64,000 nucleotides of DNA from Pleionea sp. CnH1-48 (GTDB lineage: Bacteria; Pseudomonadota; Gammaproteobacteria; Enterobacterales; Kangiellaceae). Made by a program: the position numbers and the translations under genes. The stretch is taken from assembly GCF_024124665.1 (NCBI RefSeq), contig NZ_JAMXSB010000010.1, positions 1 to 64,000 on the forward strand, given 5' to 3'. Shown one piece after another: positions 44,486-52,998 of the stretch. Numbering within the stretch: the stretch's first letter is position 1; each line of letters begins with the position of its first letter. The notes below the pieces were generated by a model. That model saw only the letters and a list, made by a program, of their open reading frames with translations. It was not told the DNA's origin and did not search any database.

Positions 44486-45591
44486 CGGTGTTGTTCCGGC
44501 AGGTTGATAAGCAGTTTAAATCCATTGTCAGTCATATAGTCAAAACTTCCCGTTAACTTTTCAACTCTTTCTCTCATACCCTCTATGCCATTACCTTCAT
44601 GAATGCTTTTTAGTTGACCATTGTCATGAATGCTAAGAAGGGTGCGTTGTTTTTCGCTGGTTAATACAATTTCGCAACTGGTTGCATTGGAGTGACGAAC
44701 GATATTGGTTACGGCTTCTCGTACAATAAAGGCGAGTGTTGAATTAACCGATTCGGCGAGTTCTGAACAATCGACACGATAGCTGAGTTCGATATCGGCT
44801 GACTTAAGCATCAGTTGCGCGTTAGCCAGTTCGGTATTGAGATCCTTTTGTCGATAGCCGCTGACGGCTTCTCGAATTTGTGCCAGTGCATCTCGGCTTA
44901 TTGACTCAAGATCTTTAATTTCTTGTCGGGCTTTATCTTTATCAATGTCCATGAGCTTGTGAGCCAATTGCGCTTTCATGGTGAGCATCGATAAAGTATG
45001 GCCAATTGAGTCATGTAAATCACGGGCAATGCGTTCGCGTTCGGCTGTTTTGGCCAGATGTTTAACTTCTTCTCGAGAGAGTTTTAATTCCTGATTTTTT
45101 CGCTCAATTTCATTGGAGTATATATTTAAGCCGCCAATCATGATGGAAAAGAAAATGGCAGGCATAAAGAAGTATACGGGTTGGTTGAGTAACCAGGAGG
45201 TCGCAACAATCGAAACGATAATTAAGCCAACAACAAAGGCAGCTTTTTTAGGATTGTTATAGCGAGAGCAAAAAGAGGCTGCATAAATAAAATATACGTT
45301 TGCCCCGGTCGTTAAATCAGATAAAGCACATCCGAGTAACGTGATGGCTGCGATATAAAAGCTAAGCGTTTTTCGGGTTGACCAGTAGGTACGAAAATAC
45401 AGCACCAGAAAAACCAGCATGCCCAATAAGCCAATTGAAACTTCCCATGACGCAAGCGACTGGCTAAATAAACCAAATAAATAAAATACCAAATAAATAA
45501 GCCAAATATAGGGCAGGTAGTTGGTTCTGGTATCAGAAGGTAATAAAGTTTGATGGATGCTTTTCCAGAAAGAACCCGATGTTTGCGTCAT
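44482..45591 (-). CDS. DesK-like sensor histidine kinase
   Basis: A 369-residue HisKA_3-type kinase. About five to six membrane helices (residues 25-155) form the sensor without a large external domain. A coiled linker (ERKNQELKLSREEVKHLAKTAERE) leads to the H-box RERIARDLHDSIGHTLSMLTMKAQLA (His about 194) and a degenerate-type HATPase_c (IVREAVTNIVRHSNATSCEI...SIHDNG...GNGIEGMRERVEKL). DesK-type sensors respond to membrane state. It is followed in the same operon by its regulator. Confidence 0.93.
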   Translation of the reverse strand: MTQTSGSFWKSIHQTLLPSDTRTNYLPYIWLIYLVFYLFGLFSQSLASWEVSIGLLGMLVFLVLYFRTYWSTRKTLSFYIAAITLLGCALSDLTTGANVYFIYAASFCSRYNNPKKAAFVVGLIIVSIVATSWLLNQPVYFFMPAIFFSIMIGGLNIYSNEIERKNQELKLSREEVKHLAKTAERERIARDLHDSIGHTLSMLTMKAQLAHKLMDIDKDKARQEIKDLESISRDALAQIREAVSGYRQKDLNTELANAQLMLKSADIELSYRVDCSELAESVNSTLAFIVREAVTNIVRHSNATSCEIVLTSEKQRTLLSIHDNGQLKSIHEGNGIEGMRERVEKLTGSFDYMTDNGFKLLINLPEQHR

Positions 45592-45650
45592 AGTCTATTT
45601 GGCCTGGATAAAAAAGTTTGCCCTCTGATGGTGAGTCAGAGGGAGTTCAG

Positions 45651-47453
45651 TTAGTTTATAACAATGTTATCTAATGTGAAATGGAAGTCTGACTGTTGTT
45701 TGCCTGCAACCCAGGCAAAACCAGTGACATTGCCCCAGTCGACAGCATCCAGTTGAGCGAAATCTATTTGTATTGGTTGGCACTGCGCAGAAACTTCAAA
45801 ACCTACTTCTGCCGGACGTTGCGAGTCTCGGGTGAAAACCATCAGGCGATATTGTCCCGGTTGCCCTTTTACCTGAAACTCAATGCTTTTTTGTGCGGTT
45901 AGATTAACGCCTTTTTGCATAGACTCTCCCAGCATAAAGAAGACTCCCGCCCAGGGAAAAGGAAACTGATTACCGACGGTTCCTTTAACGGCTAAGGCGC
46001 CTGCATCCTGACAGCCTTCAGCAACCCAGTTAATAGAAGCCGTCGAGTTGCCTTTCATCATGTTGTCAGATGTGGCACTGAATCCCAATCCATTTTGTGG
46101 TTGTAGATTGGCATCGGGAAAATGACTGACAACACCATTATTTTTTAGCGCGACTTCGCTGACTTCTTTATCTTTTTCGATGGTGTGTACATAACCATTC
46201 TTCCAGATGGTTTTGATTGCGCGGGTGTGCTTGATGTCTTTGGCTGGATCGGCAGAGAGCAAAATCATATCGGCTCGAGCGCCAGGTTTTAAGTGACCTC
46301 GTTGGGTTAAACCAAAGGCGTTGGCTGCATTGAAGGTTGCCGCGGTCAAGGCCTCTGTGGGTGACAGGCCACTATCAACTAATAGCTCGACTTCGTCATG
46401 CATACTGATCCCATGAGCGGTGCCGGGATTAGGTGCATCGGTCCCCGCTAACAGGAGGATGCCAGCCTGATGCATTTTTCGCGTATTATCGAGCGCATTG
46501 GCAAAGGTATGGTTGCCGTGATCACCAAAGGAGAAAGATTGCAGTAAACTTTGCTTGATTGAAGGCGTAACCAAAGAAGAAAGTGTTGGATCATCAATTA
46601 ACGCTTGACCTCTTTGTTGGTTTGCAAAAGAGGCAATGACCGAAAGGGTCGGGATCACAAAAGTGTTTTGCTTTTTTAATGCCGTTAATAATTCGTCACT
46701 GACAGCTTGGTCGGCAAAAGTATGGACCAATCCATCGGCACCTGCCTCGACGGCATCCAGAGCTGAATTCATATTACTAATATGTACGACGGCTAATCGA
46801 TTGTGCTTATGTGCTGCTGTGATCAGAGCGCTCATGGTTGCTTTGTCAATGGATGTAAAATGGCTCTTTTCGTGGGTTCTATCATAGACGATCTTGATAT
46901 AGTCTGAGCCTTCTTTTAGTCTGGCCTGCACAAAAGCTTCTGCTTCGTCGGGACTTGTTAGTGTTGGCACCGGAATGCCATACTCAGTGCCATGTCCTTT
47001 AGGACTGGTTGCTAAAGTGCCAGCAGAAAAAAGATCTGCCTGTTTAACCTGATCGACATTATCTCGTTGCGTTTTATGTTGCTGCAAAAAGCGATAGTCA
47101 GTAAACATATCCAATTCTGTGGTGACACCAAAGTTAAGGGCTTGCTGCAAAGCTTCTCCCCAGGTATGGGTATGAGCATCGATTAACCCGGGTATCAGAT
47201 AACCATGTTCGCCATCAACAACTGGCAAGCTTTGTTGTGAATCATTGTTGGCGATATGACCGTTGATAACAGTAACTTGAGTATTGGGTATCCATTGCTG
47301 GCCATCAAACAGATGGATGTTCGTTAAGCGAAAAGAGGAGGCTTCTGTCTTGCCGCTCTTGGAGGTTGTTTTTTCTTCGGTGGGTGTTGGCAACAGAAAA
47401 ATAAAACCGGTTACCAAAGCCAATATGATTAAGGCAGTTATTATAGGGCGCAT
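45651..47453 (-). CDS. Membrane-bound amidohydrolase with C-terminal CIA30/CBM-like domain
   Basis: A 600-residue protein with an N-terminal membrane helix (MRPIITALIILALVTGFIFLLP) and an amidohydrolase domain (about 45-410): metal ligands in GLIDAHTHTWGEA, Lys in SDYIKIVYDRT, His in AVVHISNM and GADGLVHTFAD and Asp in LLAGTDAPNP. The imidazolonepropionase/prolidase-like subgroup cleaves small cyclic amides or peptides. Residues about 440-600 are a beta-rich domain like CIA30 or a carbohydrate-binding module. It is placed between ABC transporter and kinase genes. The frame opens six codons upstream; the membrane helix favours 47453. Confidence 0.85.
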   Translation of the reverse strand: MRPIITALIILALVTGFIFLLPTPTEEKTTSKSGKTEASSFRLTNIHLFDGQQWIPNTQVTVINGHIANNDSQQSLPVVDGEHGYLIPGLIDAHTHTWGEALQQALNFGVTTELDMFTDYRFLQQHKTQRDNVDQVKQADLFSAGTLATSPKGHGTEYGIPVPTLTSPDEAEAFVQARLKEGSDYIKIVYDRTHEKSHFTSIDKATMSALITAAHKHNRLAVVHISNMNSALDAVEAGADGLVHTFADQAVSDELLTALKKQNTFVIPTLSVIASFANQQRGQALIDDPTLSSLVTPSIKQSLLQSFSFGDHGNHTFANALDNTRKMHQAGILLLAGTDAPNPGTAHGISMHDEVELLVDSGLSPTEALTAATFNAANAFGLTQRGHLKPGARADMILLSADPAKDIKHTRAIKTIWKNGYVHTIEKDKEVSEVALKNNGVVSHFPDANLQPQNGLGFSATSDNMMKGNSTASINWVAEGCQDAGALAVKGTVGNQFPFPWAGVFFMLGESMQKGVNLTAQKSIEFQVKGQPGQYRLMVFTRDSQRPAEVGFEVSAQCQPIQIDFAQLDAVDWGNVTGFAWVAGKQQSDFHFTLDNIVIN

Positions 47454-47514
47454 AAAAAATGTCTCTTGCAATAAACTTGTTGCGCTCGCTTAAACAAAAA
47501 CGAGCGCTATCGAT

Positions 47515-48288
47515 TTAGTTGTTTGATATTCGATGGAAAGCGCGTGTAGCAAGCGCCAGAAAAATAGCTGTCATTGCTGCCAGTGCTGCGAGATGAATCA
47601 TCCAGGATTGGCCAATGTCCAGCGACTGAACTTTTAGTGTCAGTTGTGCTAAATGAAAAGCGGGCAGCAGATTCGCAGCTTTTTGCAAAAAGTCTGGAAA
47701 GTAATCGATGGGGATCCAAAGGCCAGATAAAAAGGCCATTGGAAGATACAGCAAATTAACAACGGCTGGAGCCGCCTGTGCTTTCAGTTGCAGACCTAAC
47801 CATAAGCCGAGGGTACAAAAAGGAAGTACGCCCAGCAACAAAACCAGCAAAGTCATCGCCCATTCTGATCGGCTTAATCGTACGTCACCAAAAATAGCCG
47901 CAAGACTAAACAAGGCCATGGTGATGATTAAAGCAAACATCATAGCGGTCAGTATTTTTGATACAAAATAGGCCGAGATGGGCATCGGGCTGGCTTGTTT
48001 TAGTGCTAACCAGCCGTGATCTTTTTCTACCGCTATGTTAACGCCAAAAGAAAAAAGAGCAGGGCCAATTATGCCAAAAACACCATAGGTCGCCATCAGG
48101 TAAGCAGGCATCTGACCGCTCATGCCACCACGGTTAAATATTAAACCAAAGAAAACATAAAACATCAGAGGAAATGCCAAACTAGGGAGTGCAAAAGCAG
48201 GCATGCGAATTACTTTTAAGAATTCGCTTTGGGTTTCTAGTGAGAAAAGACGCAACCTTTGATTAAAAGTAAATGACTGGCTCATCAC
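47515..48288 (-). CDS. ABC-2 type transporter permease
   Basis: A 257-residue six-helix permease of the ABC-2 family (NatB/YvfS-like): MMSQSFTFNQRLRLFSLETQSEFLKVIRMPAFALPSLAFPLMFYVFFGL and the C-terminal LPMAFLSGLWIPIDYFPDFLQKAANLLPAFHLAQL, a family signature. It forms an exporter with the ATPase whose gene overlaps its start by 4 bases. Substrate unknown; in Firmicutes and gammaproteobacteria such transporters with DesK-type systems relate to membrane stress or antibiotic export. Confidence 0.92.
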   Translation of the reverse strand: MMSQSFTFNQRLRLFSLETQSEFLKVIRMPAFALPSLAFPLMFYVFFGLIFNRGGMSGQMPAYLMATYGVFGIIGPALFSFGVNIAVEKDHGWLALKQASPMPISAYFVSKILTAMMFALIITMALFSLAAIFGDVRLSRSEWAMTLLVLLLGVLPFCTLGLWLGLQLKAQAAPAVVNLLYLPMAFLSGLWIPIDYFPDFLQKAANLLPAFHLAQLTLKVQSLDIGQSWMIHLAALAAMTAIFLALATRAFHRISNN

Positions 48289-49199
48289 ACGGCCTCCTGA
48301 TAAGGGGTAGTTGGCGATTCTTCCGTTAAATGAATAAAGGCATCTTCGAGTGAAACTTCGGTAACCGTTAAGTCCGTTATCTTGGCTTCGCGGTTTAACA
48401 GATGCTTGAGGGTGTGTTCTGCATGAGTGGATTGTAACTCGATGTAGTCGCCACGCTGACGACTCTGACTAACATCTGGCAGTGTGTTGAAGTCCTCTGG
48501 CTTATGAGGACTACGAAAGCGGATCCGTTTACCACCGAGATGAGATTTAATTTGTTCCGGCGTACCCTCCATACTGATGCTTCCATTGTTAAGTAATGAG
48601 ATGCGATCGGCGAGTACATCGGCTTCTTCTAAATAATGGGTGGTCAGTAATACGGCGCATCCTTCTGCTGATAATTGTCGAATGCAATTCCAGAAATCTC
48701 TTCTAGAGTTAACGTCGAGGCCAACAGTTGGCTCGTCCAGAAAAACCAGTTCGGGTTGTCCACAAATAGCCAAAGCAAAAAATAAACGTTGTTGTTGTCC
48801 TCCCGAAAGCGCGTCAAAGCGTCGCTGTTCAAGTCCAACGAGATTGGCTTTCTCCAAAACGGATTCTAACGGCAGAGGATTTAAGTAATAGCTTGAAAAT
48901 AGCTCAATATGTTCTTTAATTGTCAGAGTATTTGGCATTTTTGTGGATTGTAAAACAGTACCTGTGCGACGACGAGCATCGAGATGACCGGGAGCTTTGC
49001 CGAATACTTTTACGCTACCCGAATCATACTTCACGCGACCTAGCAGGGAGTTAATAAAGGTGGTTTTGCCAGCTCCGTTAGTTCCCAGTAGCGCCACAAT
49101 TTCGCCAGGATTAATAATAAAGTCGATGTTTTGCAATGCTCTAACATCACCATAAGATTTGCTGAGTCCCTGTACTGATACACAGGCATTAATTGTCAT
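48285..49199 (-). CDS. ABC transporter ATP-binding protein
   Basis: A 304-residue ATPase: Walker A LLGTNGAGKTTFINSLLG (about 40-47), signature LSGGQQQRLFFALAI, Walker B ELVFLDEPTVGLD and the switch His in LLTTHYLEEAD. C-terminal residues about 220-300 form the usual regulatory extension. The frame opens at 49214, but MTINACVSVQGLSKSYG at 49199 is the normal start, with GGAGAG upstream. It is the first gene of the five-gene operon transporter - amidohydrolase - kinase - regulator. Confidence 0.94.
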   Translation of the reverse strand: MTINACVSVQGLSKSYGDVRALQNIDFIINPGEIVALLGTNGAGKTTFINSLLGRVKYDSGSVKVFGKAPGHLDARRRTGTVLQSTKMPNTLTIKEHIELFSSYYLNPLPLESVLEKANLVGLEQRRFDALSGGQQQRLFFALAICGQPELVFLDEPTVGLDVNSRRDFWNCIRQLSAEGCAVLLTTHYLEEADVLADRISLLNNGSISMEGTPEQIKSHLGGKRIRFRSPHKPEDFNTLPDVSQSRQRGDYIELQSTHAEHTLKHLLNREAKITDLTVTEVSLEDAFIHLTEESPTTPYQEAV

Positions 49200-49381
49200 A
49201 AGGCTCTCCTCCAAACTACTGAGCCTATTGTGTCTTATTGATGCCGTGATGAGTAGAGTGATTTGTCACAGATGTTTAATGACAATTGTCATTTGTCAGA
49301 AATGAGCGCCGCTAATGAGTGCTGGACGATAAATAAGCAGACCAGCCGCAACAGAAATTAACAAATAGGAGTTGTCAAAAG

Positions 49382-51070
49382 GTGTTGTCGTTAAAGAGTT
49401 TGTTCTGGAGATTATTTGGACCGGTATTGGTGATCGTCATTGTTGCTGCGGTAGCCATGATGTTTATTATTCCTTCGTCAATCAAGGCCGGAGCTATTAA
49501 AGACGCGATTGCATCAGCACAAAATACCGTGCAGCAGTTTAAGACATTGCGAGCTTACTACACAAAAAATGTCGTCGCCCCGGTGCTCAGTGATTCCAAT
49601 TTAAAACCTCACTATGACCACAAACAGTCCGGACGGATCCCTTTGCCAGCCACTATGATTCATGAACTGAGTGATGAATTAAAAAAGAAAGGAATGTCTG
49701 TTCGGTTATACAGCCAGTATCCGTTCCCTAATCGCAGTCAGCGTTCGTTGGGGGATTTTGAGCGTAACGCATGGGAGTTTTTATTACAAAACCCAAAGCA
49801 AGTGTTCAGTGAAACCACCCAGATTGATGGCAAAGCCTCATTGCGAGTGGCGATTGCCGATACCATGGCCGCTCAGGCCTGTGTGGATTGTCATAACTCT
49901 CATCCAGAAACCCCCAGAAAGGGTTGGAAGCTCGGGGATGTTCGAGGCGTTTTGGAGGTGGCGATACCCATCGAAGACAAAATAGCCATGAGTTATGAGA
50001 TAGGTACCAATGTTGTGCTGATCTTGATCGGTGTATTGGTGATTATTTGTGTCACATTGTTATGGGTGTATCAGCGTTTTGTCAGTGCCCGTTTAGAAGG
50101 TTTCTCGGATAGTATCGAGCAGATGTCTCGAGGTGATTTAACGGCGCGACTGGATGATAAAGGCAGTGACGAATTTGCCGAAACCGCGCGAACCTTTAAC
50201 CAGTTTGGTGATAAGTTATTAAATTCCATGCGCACCTTCAGGGAGCAGTCGGAGCTACTGAATATGGCCGCAGCGGATCTGGCGGGTATTTCGGATCGCT
50301 CATTGGGTACCATGGAACAACAGAAACGAGAACGCGGGACGGTAGTAGAGTCCCTCGAACAGACATCAACGGTTGTGAGTGATGTTGCTCAAAGCGCATC
50401 CTCTGCGGCGATGAATGCCAACAGTGCCGATACTGCGGCAAAAACGGGATTGAGTGACGTTAATAATACGATAGGAGCTATTCAGCAACTGGTGGGAGAA
50501 ATCGAAACGGCCACTCAGGTGATTAACCAGTTAGAAGAAGACAGTGTCAGCATTGGTTCGGTGCTGGATGTGATCCGAGGCATTGCAGAGCAAACCAACC
50601 TGCTAGCGTTAAATGCGGCCATTGAGGCAGCACGAGCCGGAGAGCAAGGACGAGGGTTTGCGGTGGTTGCCGACGAGGTACGGACTCTGGCCAGTCGAAC
50701 TCAATCGTCTACTGAAGAAATTCAGGTTGTGATCGAAAGAGTGCAAGAGGGCGCTCGTAAGGCGGTGGCGGCCATCGAGAGCGGTAACTCAGGTGCGGCA
50801 GGTAGCATGGAGCAGGCTCAACAGGCAGGAAAGTCTCTGGACGAAATTGCCAGCGAAGTGGCTTCTATCAGCGATATGAATAACCAGATTGCCAGTGCTG
50901 CCGAAGAGCTTTCGGTCAATACTCGACATATTATTGATGTGGTGACGCAGGTTGCGAGAGTGGCGGAGCAGTCTTCGCACACAGCACAGGAAGTTGCATC
51001 GCAGTCCGAGGGACTTAATGCTCTGGCCTCAAACTTGCTGGAAAATGTGAACCAATTTAAGGTGAACTAG
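49382..51070 (+). CDS. Chemoreceptor with Tll0287-like (DUF3365) haem-motif sensor
   Basis: A 562-residue methyl-accepting chemotaxis protein. Membrane helix 1 (residues 8-30), a periplasmic DUF3365 domain with the c-type haem motif CVDCH in [34 protein letters not shown] (Cys about 166), membrane helix 2 (about 205-228), HAMP, and the signalling domain with the hairpin tip [44 protein letters not shown]. Such sensors probably detect redox state or gases. The start is GTG 49382 after AGGAG (10-base gap). It is monocistronic, with a hairpin terminator after it; other che genes are not near. Confidence 0.92.
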   Translation: MLSLKSLFWRLFGPVLVIVIVAAVAMMFIIPSSIKAGAIKDAIASAQNTVQQFKTLRAYYTKNVVAPVLSDSNLKPHYDHKQSGRIPLPATMIHELSDELKKKGMSVRLYSQYPFPNRSQRSLGDFERNAWEFLLQNPKQVFSETTQIDGKASLRVAIADTMAAQACVDCHNSHPETPRKGWKLGDVRGVLEVAIPIEDKIAMSYEIGTNVVLILIGVLVIICVTLLWVYQRFVSARLEGFSDSIEQMSRGDLTARLDDKGSDEFAETARTFNQFGDKLLNSMRTFREQSELLNMAAADLAGISDRSLGTMEQQKRERGTVVESLEQTSTVVSDVAQSASSAAMNANSADTAAKTGLSDVNNTIGAIQQLVGEIETATQVINQLEEDSVSIGSVLDVIRGIAEQTNLLALNAAIEAARAGEQGRGFAVVADEVRTLASRTQSSTEEIQVVIERVQEGARKAVAAIESGNSGAAGSMEQAQQAGKSLDEIASEVASISDMNNQIASAAEELSVNTRHIIDVVTQVARVAEQSSHTAQEVASQSEGLNALASNLLENVNQFKVN

Positions 51071-51122
51071 CTGCTGCTGATGGTTGGCTGACAACCACGG
51101 CAGCAACACTCAAGTCTATCTA

Positions 51123-51148
51123 CGGCCTCAACATTTGGGGCCGGTTTT
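51123..51148 (+). terminator. Chemoreceptor gene terminator
   Basis: CGGCCTCA-acatt-TGGGGCCG (one T-G wobble) followed by GTTTTCTC, 52 bases after the stop. Confidence 0.65.
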
Positions 51149-51328
51149 CTCTTAGCTTTGTTATAAGCTCCTCTGTTCTTATCGTTACTTCATAAAAGTG
51201 TCGGCATTTATTCAAAAATAAAATATCTGCCCAGAGTTAAAAAGGACTAGGCTTAATAGAGTTGCGCTACAAAGGCGTTCTGCCTGAGGCGAATAACTTT
51301 CGATTGCTAATAAGGTAGTGACTGTTCT

Positions 51329-52312
51329 ATGGAGAATGCTGAGACCCAGAAGATACCCGCCCAACGTAAGCAGGTTACGGTATTGATTGCTGATATTCGA
51401 GGATTCTCGCAATTGTCATCAATACTCGAGCCAGAAATGACCATCCTGTTGCTGAATCGCTTTTTCTCCGAGATGGTTGATCAGGTTCATCGGTTTCACG
51501 GAACGGTGGATAAATTTATGGGGGACGCCATTCTTGCTGTTTTTGATGGTGATCACGTGGATGGGCCTGCGCAGCAACAGGCCAATATTGCCGCTCAGAA
51601 TGCTGTGGCCTGTGCGGTCAGCATGCAACAATCGCTCAACTCTCTTAATCACAAAAATGCCGTTGATAAGATGCCGCCCTTATATATTGGCATCGGCATT
51701 CATTCTGGCGAAGTGATTGCCGGATGCATAGGTTCTTCGTCACACAACGAAAAAACCGTGATTGGTAAGACGGTAAATATGGCGGCCAGGGTAGAAGCCC
51801 ATAGCTTACGGGGGCAGATATTATTGTCTGAGGCGACCTATGAGCGTACCCAAGGATTCGTTAAAGTTGCGGATCCTTCTCGAGTATTTCTTAAGGGCGT
51901 ATCACAGCCTGTTCGATTGTTTGAATTACTAAAAACCCAACGTCCTAACCCGATGATTGTGCCCCGTCGTGAAGAAAGAAAAAGCCCACGGGTAGAAGTT
52001 CACATGCCGCTGTCTTTTCAGTGTGTTGCTGGACCCACCGTATTAAGAGAAGAGTACCACGGAGAAATATTGGATTTGAGTTACCATGGAATGAAGGCCT
52101 TTACTCCCATTAAGTTAGAGCCTTACACCGACATTAAATTTCCGTTGTCATCCAGTTTGTTTGGCGAGCAACTCGGTGAGGTGTATGCCAAAGTATTAAA
52201 GTCATCCACCATGTCGAATACCTTTGGTCATACTGCCAACATGGAGTTTACTGCGATGCGGCCACAAAGTCAGTTTGCTCTAAACCGCTTTGTGGATGGC
52301 CTGATTGCGTAA
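51329..52312 (+). CDS. Class III adenylate/guanylate cyclase fused to PilZ
   Basis: A 327-residue soluble protein. The class III cyclase domain (about 10-190) has VTVLIADIRGFSQLSS (first metal Asp), HGTVDKFMGDAILAVFDG (Lys plus second Asp) and KTVIGKTVNMAARVEAH (the Asn-X3-Arg transition-state pair). The substrate-specifying Asp of the usual DYTVIG reads Glu-Lys-Thr here, so the product (cAMP or cGMP) is unsure. The C-terminal PilZ domain (about 215-327) keeps both c-di-GMP motifs, RKSPR (RxxxR) and DLSYHG (DxSxxG). The fusion suggests c-di-GMP-controlled cyclase activity. Start MENAETQKIP, no clear ribosome site. Confidence 0.9.
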   Translation: MENAETQKIPAQRKQVTVLIADIRGFSQLSSILEPEMTILLLNRFFSEMVDQVHRFHGTVDKFMGDAILAVFDGDHVDGPAQQQANIAAQNAVACAVSMQQSLNSLNHKNAVDKMPPLYIGIGIHSGEVIAGCIGSSSHNEKTVIGKTVNMAARVEAHSLRGQILLSEATYERTQGFVKVADPSRVFLKGVSQPVRLFELLKTQRPNPMIVPRREERKSPRVEVHMPLSFQCVAGPTVLREEYHGEILDLSYHGMKAFTPIKLEPYTDIKFPLSSSLFGEQLGEVYAKVLKSSTMSNTFGHTANMEFTAMRPQSQFALNRFVDGLIA

Positions 52313-52314
52313 AA

Positions 52315-52923
52315 CTATCGACGATTTAAAAACGGCTGCAAATAGTCTTCGAGATTTTCTATACAACGATAAATGCGTTTTGTCATAACATTCTGTTTGG
52401 CGTTCTGATTCATGACTTTCATGGTAATTTCTTTACCCAGCTCTGGATCGGTAGTGAAGTCTTTGCCACCCGAAGCTTTGTCGCTGATAAAAGTGTCCAT
52501 GGCAATGTTAACTTCAGTCACGCATTTACGTAATGCCTGTGTTAGCTCAGATATGTTTTCTCCCCACAAGGCTTCGGCTTCAAGCGTACAGGCATCGAAT
52601 TCCTTGATGGCTTCATAAACCGGTATCCAGCGTTGTTTGAACACATGCATCCAGGCTTCGGCTTCTTCTTTAGCACTGGGGTTTCGGTGCGATGCAAACT
52701 CAGAGGGGAGTTCTTCTACCGTTACAAAAGGCGCGCGACAATAGTTGAGTTCTTCGCGCAAACTGTAAACGGCTTTAATCAAACTCTTGGCCGCTTCGAA
52801 CTCGGCTTTTCCGTTGTTTTCTTTGCGCCAGCTTTTTAGTCCTACGATGGCGACACCAGCCAGTGTCAAAGCCGCGATTGAGAGTGACACATCTTTGATC
52901 ATGGTGACAATTTCTGCAGCCAT
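52315..52923 (-). CDS. Membrane-anchored helical protein, unknown
   Basis: A 202-residue protein with one N-terminal membrane helix (VSLSIAALTLAGVAIVGLKSW, about residues 12-32) and a soluble helical domain with conserved-looking Cys and Trp (LNYCRAPF, EAWMHVFKQRWIPVYEAIKEFDACTLEAEALWG). I do not recognise the family. GAAGGGAAAGC upstream of the ATG is a good ribosome site. Its end lies 2 bases from the end of the convergent cyclase gene, so they share a transcript-end region. Confidence 0.7.
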   Translation of the reverse strand: MAAEIVTMIKDVSLSIAALTLAGVAIVGLKSWRKENNGKAEFEAAKSLIKAVYSLREELNYCRAPFVTVEELPSEFASHRNPSAKEEAEAWMHVFKQRWIPVYEAIKEFDACTLEAEALWGENISELTQALRKCVTEVNIAMDTFISDKASGGKDFTTDPELGKEITMKVMNQNAKQNVMTKRIYRCIENLEDYLQPFLNRR

Positions 52924-52998
52924 AGCTTTCCCTTCGTTTGTTTTTTATTTTATGGGTTGTCAGAGCAGGTGGATTTAACACACTGCCCTGATTGTAGT

